A stretch of DNA of 64,000 nucleotides from Micractinium sp. NFX-FRZ. Its lineage: Eukaryota; Chlorophyta; Trebouxiophyceae; Chlorellales; Chlorellaceae. Of the stretch, positions 21,501-32,681 are shown piece after piece. The translations under genes were made by a program, and so were the position numbers. The stretch spans positions 87,737 through 151,736 of the forward strand of contig JAPTJF010000105.1 of assembly GCA_029339195.1 (NCBI GenBank), written 5' to 3'. The notes under the pieces were generated by a model that was not told the origin of the DNA, did not search any database, and saw only the letters and a list, made by a program, of their open reading frames with translations. How positions within the stretch are numbered: the first letter of the stretch is position 1; each line of letters opens with the position of its first letter.

Positions 21501-24500
21501 AGCGTCCCGCATGTCCACCAGGAAGCGCAGCAGGGAGGCGTCCTTGACCTGCAGGCACGGGAGCGCGAGAGAGGGGCCTCTGGAGTTGGCGTGCAGGCGT
21601 GTCCACGTGGGCAGGAGAGAGCTCTGAGAAGGGTGCACAGGCTTCATGCACACTGGGCCAAGCGGCTGCCCCGCCAAACGGCCGCCCCTCCACAGCCACC
21701 TCACCGTCCATTTAGACTTTGCCCTCCACCTTTCTACGCTGCCCCCCACATAAAGCCTCCACCCCCACACCCAGACCGCGCCGCCCCCCCACCTTGCTGT
21801 AGTCCCGTGCCTGCAGCGCCTCAATGTCGTCCACCTCACGCGTCGTCTTGGCCTGTCGTGTGTGGGCATTATGAAGGGGGGGGGGGGGGGCAGGAGTGAG
21901 AGCAGGTGTGTGTGTGTGTGTGTGTGTGCGTGTGCGGGGTGCACCTCACGCGTCGTCTGGTCTGCAGGCACACACAATCGGCGGCAGGACAGAGCGGGGG
22001 AGTGGGTTGAGAGAGGGGCAGGGTTGGGGAACGTGCGAGCTGGGGCAAGCGAGGCGTTGCAGGAAGGCAGAGGCAGCAGCCAACGGGCAGCGCAGCATGC
22101 ACAGCGTGCACGCCAGGCGGGGCCCGTGGATGCAAGAAACAGATCAGGCCCCAACATCAGCTGTGGCCCGGCCCCGTTTGCAGCGCGCAGGGGTGAATAC
22201 AGAAACTAGACCGGGGGGAGGCTCACCAGCTCGATGAGCTCGTTGAGGCATTGGTTGATGACCGCCAGGTCGGCGTTGAACTTGCGCTGACGTGGCACTG
22301 CAGAGGTGGGGGTGGGGGAGGACATTGACATTGACAATTCGGCGTGCACATGGACCCCACCCACGACCAGCACCCTCCCGTGTCCTGGTGAGCAGCACGA
22401 TCCAGAAGAGGATATGAAGGCATAGTTGGGTGTACCCTGCCGACACATTCACCAGCCCCTCTCTGAACGCCGGCTCCCCCTCCCTGCCCCACCACCCCCT
22501 CACTCACCTACTTGGTGAGCGCCAGGTTCCAGTGGGGGATGTAGAAAGCACACCCTGCCAACACATTCACCACCCCCCCTCTCTTGCTCCCGTCTCTTCC
22601 TCCCTCCCCCACCACCCAACGCCTCACCCAGGTACTTGGTGAGCGGCAGGTTCCAGTAGGGGATGTAGAAGGTGGAGCGGTGCTCGGCCTCCTTGAGCAC
22701 GCCATACACCGCCTGGCAGGGGGCACGGGGGGGTTGGCAGGGGGCGCATGGGCGGGGCGGGGCGGGTGGCAGCGGCCGCCCAGGCTCAGCCCAGCGCGGA
22801 GCGTGATGCAGATAGGGTTCAGGGTTTACGCACTCCTCAACACCCCCAGCCCTCCTGCCCCACCGCCCAGCACCGTTACCGGCATCCCCAATCCACCCCG
22901 CCTCACCTTGATGACGGGCGACTCTTGGGTGAGGGAGTCAACACCCCCAGCCCCCCAGCCCCCACTGCCCAGCACCGCCACTACTTCTGCCCTCCCCTCC
23001 TCACCTTGATGACGGGCGACTCCTGCGTGATGGACCCGAAGTCGTAGTTGAACACCCCCAGCCCAATGATGTCCAGCCCCAGGTTCAAAAACTCCGTCTC
23101 CATGTCCAGCACGGCGGGCTGCAGGCAGGGACATGCCCAAGAAGCGGTTACGACACGGTTGCAGAAACGAGAGGTTCAAAAACTCCGTGCCCATGTCCAG
23201 CACGGCGGGCTGCAGGCAGGGGAGCAATGTGGGGGAGAGGCAACGACAAAAAAGACGGACGGTTAACAGCGGCCAGGCCGGAGTCAGGAGATTGATCTGC
23301 AGGGCCAGCACAGCAAGCAGCAGGGCTGCCAACAGAAAACACACACTCTTTGAGGCACACGCTCTGGCGTCGAACGCCAACCAGGGCAGAGAGTAAAGGC
23401 GGGTGCTGCTGCGTGTACCGCCCCAGGCGGTGCCATCCCTGCCCACCCACCCACCCACCCCTGCTGCGGTGGCCGCTTCCAGCTTGCTTGCCGTCTGCAG
23501 GGAGCAGCGGCCAAACATGGCAATGCAGGCATCCAGGTAGGCGCGGTGGAAGCCTGCAGGCGGAGTGAGGGGTAGGTAAGAGTTAGTTGTGAGCTCCTTG
23601 TAATCAAGGGTTTAGAAGAGGCGATGCAGGCATCCAGGTAGGCGCGGTGGAAGCCTGCGGCCGGCATGAGAGAAAACACAGGAGTTGATTGTGAGCTCCT
23701 TGTAATAAAGGGTGTGGAAGAGGCGTGCAAGCACCCAGGTGGGCGCGGTGGAAGCAGGCTGCGTGAGGCTCCCAAGGGGAGCCAGCTGCACAGCTGCCTT
23801 CCCTCCACGGCGGCTGTCCCCCCGCCTGCCCCACCCTGCCAGCTCATCCGCCCCAACGGACAGCACAGCACGGCCTCCCTGCGGCCACCTCTGCCTCTAT
23901 GTCATGTGTCCTTGCCCCAGCACCCTTCCTCCCACCCCAAGGTGGCAACACCGCAAACGTCTCCAGCCATTCACACAGCCTATCAGTTGAGGCCAACAAC
24001 AACCCACGCTCAGCGCACCCGGCGCGATGGCACAGCTCCGCACTTTTCTAATCTCCAGATCCATGCACCCACAACACCCACGGTCCCTGTGCATCTCCTT
24101 TTTGAAAAGCAGCTCACCCGGCACGATGGCGCGGCGCAGCACTTTCCGGGCCTGCATGTCCACACACCCACCGACCCTGTGCATCTCGTATACAACAAAA
24201 AGCAGCTCACCCGGCACGATGGCGCGGCGCCGCACTTTCCAGGTCTCCAGGTCGGCGGGGATGAGCCCCTTGCCCATGATGGGCTCCAGGATCTCGGCCA
24301 GCACGCCCTTGTCGTAGTTGGTGTAGTTCTCCTGCAGCCAGCAACGACATGCAAGCAAGCAAGCAAGCAGGTCGCTGGTGTAACCAGCATCCAACCAGCA
24401 CCCACCTTAAGATCGACGGCCAGCCACCCCCCACAGAGTGCAACACCATAAGGCTCCCATACAGGTAAAGAGCCCCTGATAATGAGCCCACCTTGAGCAG

Positions 24501-25631
24501 GTGGCGCACCACCACTGGGTCCGACACCACGATGAATGCCTTGGGGCCAAACTCGAGCTTGAACACGCCGCCGCTCTCAATGAACCTGCCAGAGGGGCAA
24601 GAGTGTGGGGGCGGCGAGCGGGAGAGAGGCAGGCAGGAGGTCAGTACACGCAAGGGCACCGAGGACGAAGCAAATGCGCTGCACCACCAATTCAGCAGGC
24701 TGGTGCTGCGCAGGGCTCAGCTTCCATGCTCGTAGCTGGGCAGCGGCGCCGCTGCAGCACCCCTCGAGCGTGCCGCACCCAATCTAGCACCCAGCATCCG
24801 CGCACTGAATGGCGGTACCTTGACTGCGCCTTGGTTGGTGTGCCGGGCTACGGCTAACAAGGGAACAAAGCACCCGCCAGGCCCCAGCATCAAGTCAACA
24901 CCGCAATGTACGCACCACCTGCCCAACCATGTCAATACTGTACACGCACCACTTGTACAGCGCCTTGAACAGCGGTTCGTCTCCCGCCAGGTCGGACAGC
25001 TCGCCCGTGGCCACTGGAATGTTCTCCCCTCCCACATTCGGCTGGAAGTATCCCTGAAACGGAGGCATAAAGGTTGAGGGAAAGGTTGAGGGCTCTGGGC
25101 AGAGCGGCAGGCGACAGGCAGGCGCTGGGGGGAGGTGGGGCAGGCGGGTGCTGCGCCGGGCGGCGCGCAGGGTCGGCAAAGGGCGGCAGCGAGAGGTCAG
25201 CAGGCAAGGGCACACCCAGGGCTGCGACCCAGCTCTGCGTCATTACAACAGGCACAGCCGCGCAAACCTGGCAGCCGTGCACCCACACGCCGCCCCTGCA
25301 CCTGCGACACCTCCGTCAACAGCCGGCTGAGCCCGTCTGTGAGGTTGCCCTTGCCCTTGATGTAGGCATAGATGAGGGCGGCAACCGAGGGCGAGAAGAA
25401 GATGGCCAGCCCCACTAGCGTCTCCGTGGACAGGAACGCCTGCGCTGGTGCCGGCCCGCGGCGCCGCACGCCGCCTGCTAGCCGCTGCCGCCAGTGCTGC
25501 TGCGGCTGCCGAGCAGGCAGCGGCGGCGCCCGCGGGCGCAGCGCCGCCGCCGCTGTCGCCGCAACGCGCGGCCGAACAACGCCGGCCCTGGCGGAGGCCA
25601 GGACGGCCCGGGGTTGCAGCGTTAGCTGCAT
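18547..25631 (-). CDS. CYP97B: Cytochrome P450 CYP97B, plastid carotenoid hydroxylase type
   Basis: Seventeen exons keep phase and give 628 aa: 25631-25302, 25053-24950, 24585-24492, 24331-24211, 23553-23459, 23118-23005, 22712-22628, 22297-22227, 21852-21793, 21548-21449, 21093-20977, 20637-20547, 20217-20113, 19746-19694, 19529-19416, 19102-18993, 18669-18547. The N-terminus is Ala/Arg/Gln-rich like a chloroplast transit peptide, followed by a hydrophobic stretch (about aa 70-90). P450 hallmarks are intact: AGHETT of helix I (about 390), ESMR of the ExxR motif (about 447), PERF, and the heme loop [10 protein letters not shown] with its Cys ligand (about 550-560). Stretches such as [35 protein letters not shown] and [14 protein letters not shown] match plant CYP97B3. 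The family hydroxylates beta-rings of carotenoids in xanthophyll synthesis, with ferredoxin/P450 reductase partners. Several introns carry decayed copies of adjacent exon edges. Confidence 0.96.
20837..21016. repeat. Copy of an exon-11 donor edge
   Basis: ACTCACTGGGCATGCGGTCC, the donor edge of the exon ending at 20977, occurs at 20971 (true) and 20837 (copy), 134 bp apart; about 45 bp are shared. The copy keeps a usable GTGAGT donor but no complete exon. Confidence 0.85.
21905..21930. repeat. GT dinucleotide run
   Basis: A short (TG)n tract in a CYP97B intron, next to a G run at about 21878-21890. Similar CA runs occur near 7322, 19250 and 49175. Confidence 0.8.
22509..22712. repeat. Copy of the CYP97B exon-7 donor half
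   Basis: TACTTGGTGAGCG and about 40 bp after it occur at 22634 (true exon) and 22510 (intronic copy), 124 bp apart; the flanking CTGCC(A/G)ACACATTCACCA is duplicated too. The copy would read [12 protein letters not shown]. Confidence 0.85.
22901..23222. repeat. Copies of both edges of CYP97B exon 6
   Basis: The donor edge CCTCACCTTGATGACGGGCG is at 22999 (true) and 22901 (copy), 98 bp apart. The acceptor edge AGGTTCAAAAACTCCGT is at 23081 (true) and 23173 (copy), 92 bp apart. CAACACCCCCAGCCC is scattered three times in the same stretch. Both edges of a single exon are therefore echoed in its two flanking introns. Confidence 0.85.
23526..23765. repeat. Three copies of the CYP97B exon-5 acceptor edge
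   Basis: The exon start coding [10 protein letters not shown] (CATCCAGGTAGGCGCGGTGG on the + strand) occurs at about 23530 (true), 23631 and, more diverged, 23731; spacing about 101 bp each. The two intronic copies also share TGTGAGCTCCTTGTAAT. Confidence 0.88.
24011..24240. repeat. Three copies of the CYP97B exon-4 donor edge
   Basis: CAGCTCACCCGGCACGATGG is at 24203 (true donor edge of the exon ending at 24211) and 24111, with a diverged copy at 24011. The copies also share CCCTGTGCATCTC and would encode decayed versions of [12 protein letters not shown]. Confidence 0.88.
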
Positions 25632-26632
25632 TTGCGCGTGCAGCAGGGGTGTTTTCGCGGGCGGCAAAGTGGGGCGGAGAACTATGCGCTGCACCGCATG
25701 CACGGGACTTTCTGGGCGAAATGTAGCATAAATCAGCCGCCCGCACGCGCGATGGGCACGTGTCTCATATGGGATGAGAGCCCCGGCGGTACAGGGGCCG
25801 CTTGTAGTGCTGGGCGGGCGCCCTGCCACTCCCTGCTGTGGCCACCTTCAGCAAGGCTCCCAGAAGCTGTGCATTACAATGGTGGTGTGAGAAAGACACC
25901 AGGACCAGCCTTTGGGTCATGCCACTGTATCAGTTGGGCCAGATGCTGGCGTGAGAGGATGGCAGACGGGGCAAGATGGGAGCTGTGCGGGCGGTCGAGC
26001 GAGGTCAGTCGAGAGGAGTCACGGTGTCAGCGGAACGGACGGCAGAGCAGGGGGCGTAGCCAGCGCGAAACGAGCAAGGAATATGGGGTGAGAAGTGGAG
26101 GAGGCAGGGTGCCTGGTATACGAGAGAGAAAGGGGATGATTGGTGAGGCCCGCTGAGTGGGCAAGCGCAGGAAATGGGTATTGGGTGCCATGCAGCGCAG
26201 GGGACCGCTGCTAGCGCAGACGGCGGGTGTCGCGTCACCAGTTCGGTCATCAGTGGGAGGGCAAAAGAAAGAGGATGTGGCGGTGGAGATAAAACAGGGG
26301 AGGGGGCTGCACCACGTGCCTGCTGTGCAGCAAAGGAGGCGCTGTGGCCACCAACGTGGATGTGGGCCTTGCAAGGCCGGAGAGGGCATCACAGCAGCTC
26401 TGTCTAAGTTCTTGCATGCTGCGCAACTGCCACCAGTTGGCGCCCCGGGCGCTGGGGCCAGGCAACGACTTGGCGGGCCTGTGGGCCCCAGAAGCGGGTG
26501 AATGGGTGAGGTGTCTGGTCGAGGTTGCCTTTGAACTGTGCCGCCCTCCAGGAGGTGGTATGGCTCGTTTGAGGTAGGGTTGAGGTAGAGGTGAGGTAGT
26601 CATTTCTAACCACATGTGGTCGGCGGTAGCCA
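25632..26632. promoter_or_regulatory. CYP97B upstream region and histidine phosphatase 3' region
   Basis: About 1 kb without an exon. Its left part is the presumed CYP97B promoter; the right part should be 3' untranslated sequence of the histidine phosphatase. A TGTAA on the - strand (TTACA at 25874-25878) could end that transcript. Confidence 0.45.
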
Positions 26633-28143
26633 TCAGAAGTTGATGAGCCGTACCTCGCAGTTGTACATGTGCTGCGGCTTGGTGCCCTGGCACACCTCCT
26701 GGAACGCCCGCCAGTAGGCGCTGTGCCCCACCGCGACAATGACCTGCTCCGGCCGGTTCTGCAGCCAGCGCCGGAAGGCACCGATGCGCGACTGCGGGGG
26801 CAGGGCCGGGGTAGGGTGGAGGCACGGGTGGCGGTTATGAGCAGGTGCCGAACGGGTACGGCCCTGAAGCCTGAAGCCTGTCCTGCACAGCTTCACAGGC
26901 TCACCTGAAAGCTGTCCATGCACAAGTGCACATGAACAACAGCGCATGCAGTGCACAGCACCCCATCGCCTCACAACACCCAGCCATGAGCCCTCACCAT
27001 GAGCTGGTCCTTGCTCTCGCTGCTGCCAAACCGCTTCTGCACGGCGCAGTTGGGCTTGTTGTGGGGCGAGTGCCACCACAGCTCTGGCAGCCCCGCCAGC
27101 TGCCCCTCCAGCTGCGGGTACCACTTGCACAGCTCGCTGGCGGGGTGGCCAATGTCGCCGCTCGTCACAAGCTGCGGGATGGGGATTGGTAGGGGTGAGA
27201 CGGGATGGGGGGTGGGATGAAGATGGGGAGGGGAGGGTGGCAGGACGGGAACCAGGGGGAGTTGGTGTGGGGGCTGGTGCGCAGGCAGGCGGTGAGCATT
27301 GAGGGCAGCTGGCGCCAGCCGGCGACTTGGAACCAGCAGCGGCACAAAGAAGCAGTGGCGACATGGGGGATAGAAGCAGCGCCCAGACGACGTCATGCCA
27401 ACCACCCAGCAGTGACCTGCCAGCTGCTGCCGCTCACGCCAAACTCCGCCAAACCCCAGCCGCCCCAAGCTTGCCTTCTCAGTGATGCAGGGCAGCACCA
27501 CCACTGCAGGCCCCTTGCCGCCGCCGCTGCTGCCGCCGCCGTTTGGCAGCGCAGAGCTGTTCTCAATGCTACTGCTGCCACTGGCGGCGCCGCCGCCACA
27601 TGCCCCTTCCCCCAGCAGGTGCGCATGCGGGCAGCCCAGCAGCAGCGTCTGCATTGCGCGCTGCAGCGGCGATGTCAACCAGAGCGTGTCGGGAGGCAGG
27701 TTCAAATCCAACAGATCCTTCCGCAGATTGCACGCCTGCAGGCAGGGCATGGGCAGTGCTTGAGAACGTGAAACGCACCAACAGGCGTGCAAAGTAGGCA
27801 CGCCCTGATACAGACGCGCGACTGGGCATGCGCCTTACCCATGTTTCACACACATGCCCCACCCCGAAGGCATCGCGCCCGACTTTGAAGCCCCCGCCCC
27901 CTGCGCTGAACCTCCCAGCTGCAAGCCCTGTTGCACGCCACAAGTGCTGCGCCCCCCCACCCCCACCCTCCCACACATTACCAGGCGCACCTGCTGCTTC
28001 CCCTTGTCTGTCAGCTGCGCGTCGTAAATCAACGGGTCTGCCCAGCTGCTGCCGCGCGCCGTGGCCGCATTGTACGTCGACTCCCCGTGCCGCACAATGT
28101 ACAGGGTCTTCGTGGCGTCGCGTCGCCGGAAGAGCGGGAACAT
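26633..28143 (-). CDS. Histidine phosphatase (phosphoglycerate mutase-like, branch 1)
   Basis: Four exons (28143-27991, 27735-27475, 27171-26998, 26791-26633) join in phase to 248 aa. The nucleophile motif is IVRHGESTYN at about residues 16-25. LTDKGKQQ, TSPLQRAMQT and the second catalytic histidine in VAVGHSAYWRAF complete the fold pattern. This superfamily transfers or hydrolyses phosphate via a phospho-histidine; the substrate cannot be told from sequence (sugar phosphate, nucleotide or protein). A Gly/Ser-rich insertion of about 35 residues lies before the third exon. Intron 2 is GC-AG (AAG|GCAAGC). An in-frame ATG at 28224 would add 27 residues including a hydrophobic stretch; I prefer 28143 because the family usually starts close to the RHG motif. 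Confidence 0.88.
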
Positions 28144-28266
28144 CTTCTGGCCTGCGCTCGAAGGCAGGGGCAGTAAAGGCAGCAGGGCAGGGCAAAGGGC
28201 TCTAAAAAGAAGCGGTAGGTCCATTCAGAGCAGCCGCCGCCGCCGCCACCGCAGAGGCAGCAGCAG

Positions 28267-29584
28267 CTATGCTGCAAATGCAGGAAAGTCGAGTACCTGC
28301 GATGTGCTGTACAAGGGCTGGGTGGCACCGCAGCATGCTGCAGCTACACAGCTGGCAGCGCCGGCTGTAGGCTCACCTGAGGGCCCTGCGGCATCGCAGC
28401 GCACGCGCTCTGCAGACTGCAGCGCTGGCGTGGTCTTTTGCTGACCAGTGGACACGCCTGAGGCCCGCCGACATGCCTCTTCCTGCTGCATCTGCTGGGG
28501 CTGCGTCAGCTGCTGCTGGCTGCCGGCGGGCCAATCCAGGCCACCGGTGTGATCCTCGTCTGCTGCGTCCGCTGCCACGTCGCTGGCCCGTGCCGCCGCG
28601 GCCGCCGCCAGCGCCGGCGCGCCCTGCTGCTGGCTGCAGCGCATGCCGCCACCGCCGCCGCCGCCTGGCAGCACCTGCGTCTGGCTGGCCAGCTGGCTGG
28701 TGCCCAGTGGGTCGGGGTCGGGGCCCGGGTCTGCACCCACTTCGGGCGGCCGCTGGCTCAGGAAGGTCGGCTCATAAGCCAGCTGTGAAAAGATCTGAAA
28801 GCCGTCCTCCTCCTCCTCGTCCTCCTCCTCAAAGGCGCCGTAGTCGCCACCAAAACCCGCTCCTGCTGGTGGCACCGCGTCGCTCATCTGCTGCTGCTGG
28901 TCTTGCCGCTGCTGCTGCTGCTGCTGCGCCGCCGCTGCCTGCTGCTGCAGCTGGTTGCTGCTGCCAGCTGCAGCAGCACCCCAGTCTGCTGGCGTGTCCA
29001 GCGCCTGCTGCGTGGCAAACCGATGCTGCAGGCTGCGCAGCAGCGTGGTCTGCAGCTTGGCGCCCGCTGCCGTGGGTGCGTTGGACGCCGGCGGCGCGGC
29101 GCCTGCCAGAAGGTGCACCGCTGGAGTCTGGCTAGGCTGCTGTGGGTCATCTGGCTCAGCACTGCTGTCGCGTGACACGACTTCGGGCCGCTGCAGACGG
29201 AGAATGGCAGCGGGCAGCACGGGGTGCCAATTAGGAGACGAGCAGGCTGCGGCTGGCTGGCTGGCTGGCTGGCTGCGGTCGGTTGGATAGCCTAGATGAC
29301 TGGCTCGAGAGCCTAGGCACAAGCGCTTGTGGTAGGAAAGCCATATCCCAAAGCATGTCTGGCAGCAAAACATGGCCACAAGCAAAGCATCATGGCGCTG
29401 CCACGGCGGCACAGCCCTGCCCACACTGCCCCGACACCGCCGCCGGCGACCGCCTCACCGGTACAGGCCGCAGGAACTGGTGGATGCTGCCGTGCTGCTG
29501 GGCGCCCAGCTTGTGCCGTTTGGCACTCCTGTCGCCGCCCCGTTTGCCCGACAGCCTGCTCTTGCCCGCAGACTTGCCCGCCAT
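28267..29584 (-). CDS. Hypothetical basic/acidic, Gln-rich protein
   Basis: Two exons, 29584-29459 and 29190-28267, join in phase 0 to 349 aa. The N-terminus is strongly basic (MAGKSAGKSRLSGKRGG, SAKRHK), consistent with nuclear import. The middle has Gln runs, then an acidic patch (FEEEDEEEEDGFQIFSQL) and Ala/Gly/Gln-rich sequence. No domain is recognised. It lies only about 120 bp upstream of the histidine phosphatase start on the same strand, with no poly(A) signal visible between them, so the 3' end may be misplaced or the transcripts may overlap. The phases of the two genes do not permit a simple fusion. Confidence 0.5.
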
Positions 29585-29970
29585 TTAGCTGCCGTTGCCG
29601 CTTGCCCTCCCTACCAAAGAGAGCGGTTGCGCCGTTGCTGCTTTCAACAAAGCATTGCACCTATGTGAGGTCTTGTGCGGCCTCAGCGGGTGCGGCCGGC
29701 GTCCAGGACAACCCCGGCGTGACACTGCCGTTCGCTGCTGGCCTCTGCAGCCTACCTACCCCAAACAATAAAGTTGCGTACAACCTTGCGCCGATGACCG
29801 ATGCAGGCACGAGGGTTCTTCTGGCAGCAGGGGCGCCAGGACAACCCTTCGCCGCTGCGGCGCTCACTCAGCGCGCACGCCATGAGCATTTGTTTTTGAC
29901 TTGCGGCGCCCCCGGCGCCTGCAGACCAGTCTTCTTGGCAGCGCAGTCGGTCTGCAGCACTCGCCTAATA
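29585..29970. promoter_or_regulatory. Divergent promoter region
   Basis: About 390 bp between divergent start codons of the basic/acidic protein (-) and the H2B-like protein (+). An upstream in-frame ATG at 29794 could lengthen the latter. No named element seen. Confidence 0.4.
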
Positions 29971-31109
29971 ATGGAGCACGCCAGTCTGCCCAGCAGTGAA
30001 GTGCCTGCTGCTGCCGGCATTTTGTTGCCCAGTAGCAGCAGTGGGCTGCCCCCAGCCCAGCTCCCTCAAACGGATGAGCAGCAGCAGCAGCAGCAGCAGC
30101 AGCCGGAAGGGCAGCCGCTCCAGCGGCAACAGCAGCAGCCGGGCGAGGGGCAGGCGGATGAGGTGGCAACGGCGGCGTCGTGTGAGCGCCAGGCAGCGGC
30201 AGCTGGCGACAGCGGCGACGCTGACGGCAGCGATCTGGAGGAGGACGAGGAGTTCGACACCGAGCTGAGCACATGGCTGGCGGGGCGCCTGCAGCGCATG
30301 CAACCGGGGGCAGAGCTCAGCGCAGGCAGCGTGCGGGTGCTGGGCCGCCTCCTGGATGAAATCACTGTGCGGGTGCTGGATGAAGCTCAGCGTGTGAATG
30401 CGGCCTCTGCTGCCGCTGCTGGGGGAAGCGGCAACGAAGGTCACGAGGTGGCTGGCGCCGCGGCAAGCAGTGAAGCAGCGCCAGCTCCGGCCATGCAGAC
30501 GGTGGGCGCAGTCACTGCTGCGCCACTGCCGCCGCCGCCACAGCAGCTGGCCGCGCAGCAGGCGGCGGCAGCAGAGGTGCGGCGGGGCAAGCAGGGGCAC
30601 CAGGCAGCAAGCACGTTGACAAGCTTAGACATTCACGAGGTGGGTGCCAAGGAACAGTTGGGTGCTAGCGGTTGGGTGCCTAGCCAGGCAGCCAAGCCCA
30701 GGCAGCTGCACCTCAATTGAGGCGCGCGCACTGTGCGCTGCGTCTGCTGCATGCAGGAGGTTGCTTGCTTTCTCGCGGGCCGCCTCTCAAACAACCATGC
30801 ATTGCCCTTCCCACCCTCACCCGCCTGACACTGTGCCACCCCTGTGCCCCCCTCGTTCCTCTCTGCCCTGCCCAGGCGCTGAAGCGGGTGCTGCCCGGGG
30901 GACCTGAGGAGGGCAAGCTGCGGCCGTACCTGCCAGCGGTCACCAAGCAGGCGTGGCACCTCGACAAGCAGTCCCTGAAAGGCATCAAGCGGCAGAAGCA
31001 GGCCTCAGGCGCGGCCGCGGCAGCAGGAGCTACAGCGCCATGCAGCGGCAGCGGGGGCGGCAGCAAGGAGAACGAGGGGCGGCAGGCGCAGCAGCAGCTG
31101 CAAGAGTGA
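29971..31109 (+). CDS. Divergent H2B-like histone-fold protein
   Basis: Exons 29971-30639 and 30876-31109 join in phase 0 to 300 aa. Residues about 99-142 (STWLAGRLQRMQPGAELSAG...VLGRLLDEITVRVLDEAQRV) line up without gaps with alpha-1 and alpha-2 of histone H2B ([20 protein letters not shown]...MNSFVNDIFERIAGEASRL). Residues about 213-240 (STLTSLDIHEALKRVLPG) match H2B loop 2 and alpha-3 (STITSREIQTAVRLLLPG). Between the two blocks sits an Ala/Pro/Gln-rich insertion of about 65 residues, where canonical H2B has a few. The N-terminal 95 residues are Gln-rich then acidic rather than Lys-rich, and about 60 residues follow alpha-C. The intron falls inside alpha-3. It could be a variant histone, a histone-fold transcription factor subunit or a chaperone-like mimic. 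Confidence 0.7.
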
Positions 31110-31638
31110 GCGGCCGGGCTGCAGGCGTAGCATGCAGCACAGCACTGCATGCATAACACAAAATGTACTAGTCCTACCAGCTGCCCAGTGCAGTCGTTAA
31201 ATCAAACCTGCGCACCTACCTATCACATACGAGGGCCGGCCATGTGGTGGCGCGGTGGTGCACCGCCCTGCCGGCAAGCATGTATTGGATGCAGCCCTGG
31301 GACAGTTCTGAGAACATTGAATCAATATCATGAAGTGTGAGACATGAACTTATAGCTCAAGCTGCACATAAAGTCTGGGGTAGGTTGTATTCGGCAGGGG
31401 CAGCGAGGCGACTGCCGCTGAGGCGGCACAGCGGGCGCCTCGGCGCAGGCACAGGACCTCCCTGCTCCCTTTCGGGCAATGCTGCGCTTCCACCGCGCCG
31501 TTTCCGAACTGCAGAGGCACCTCAAAGTGTCTGATCTTCCTTCCAACCAAACAGCTGTCGAACTGGCTCTCGCGCCCCGTGCCTTTCCTCGGCGCAGCGC
31601 CTGATGCGGCTGCTGCAACTGTCACCGAGTAGATAGGG
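31110..31638. other. Intergenic, no gene recognised
   Basis: About 530 bp between two + genes. It should contain the H2B-like 3' end and the glycosyltransferase promoter. No exact TGTAA or TATA element seen. Confidence 0.4.
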
Positions 31639-32643
31639 ATGCCAGACCACGCCGTCGCGCTGCTGCTTGCAGCACTGGTGGCGCTCCTGGCGGCAGCGGG
31701 AGCGGCAGCTGGCGGCAGCAAGGTGAGGCACGTGCAATGTGCGCCACTCTGGTCACTGCCAGGGGTCTGCATGCTGCTCACTGTCACTAGCATAAAAAAC
31801 CTGACATGCATGTTGGCCCCGGCGTGGCCGCCTGCCGCCGCTGCTGCAGGCGCTGGAGCTGCCTCCATCTGCCAAGCAGTGCTGGGAGCCGCCAGCTCCG
31901 CCGGGCACGCCTGCAGATGCGCGTGCCGCCTGGTGCCGAGTTACCAACCTGTACCTCTACCGAGGGGGGGCCTACTACCTTACAACAGATGGTGGGTGGG
32001 TGGACACCGCGGGGTTGATAGAAAGGCAGGGCACGTGGAGGAAGCAAGGGACAGGAGTGTGGGTTTTAGCTTGGGGGCCGTGTTGTGTCGCTGCTGCGAG
32101 TAAGGGGTCTTACAAGTGAGGTGCTTGCAAGGCAGGCATCTTGCATGTGCGGCCCACTTGTACACAAGTCATCCTGTACTACCCTTGCTCAATGCACCCA
32201 CCTGTGCGGTGGAACTGCTGGCATGCTGCAGCCGGGGAGGCGCTCCCCACGGTGCAGTACGGCAGGCGGCCGCCCATCCCACAAGTCCTCACCCCGGCCG
32301 CCTTCCGTGCGCTGCTGGCGCCGGGGGCGGCGGCGCTGCCGGTGAACCAAGCTTACCTGATGAGGAGTGAGCGCTGCTGGGTGCTGGGATGGTGGTGCTG
32401 CCTTGAAGTGCTGGCATGCTGTCGGTGCCAGCGACGAGGCTGGTGAGGCTGCTGGGGGGGGCAGCGCAGCCAGAAGCGCAACAGAGCCTGCATGCTGGTA
32501 GCAGATATTCCTGGGGTGTGAAGGTGGCGCCTTGAGCTGTTTCAACTCTGCCCTGCAGCCGGCGTGCAGGGCAAGGCGTGCTCTCGGGAGGAGAGCTATG
32601 TCAAGTGAGGCTGGGGCCGGGGGGGGAGTGAGCGCAGCGGGCA

Positions 32644-32681
<38 letters not shown>

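Noticed and set aside
27699..27709. GGTTCAAATCC, a tRNA T-loop-like sequence
   Set aside because: It lies in exon 2 of the histidine phosphatase (coding NLPPD on the other strand), with no acceptor stem or anticodon arm around it.
28143..28267. Fusion of the basic/acidic protein with the histidine phosphatase
   Set aside because: The exon phases do not match (phase 0 donor against an acceptor needing one preceding base), so separate genes are preferred despite the short gap.
28338..28376. A 39-bp intron in the basic/acidic protein gene
   Set aside because: Far shorter than any other intron here, and the frame is open through it.
29459..29584. GSIHQFLRPV as a PCNA-binding (PIP) box
   Set aside because: The required Gln at position 1 is His and the aromatic pair is FL, so the match is too weak.
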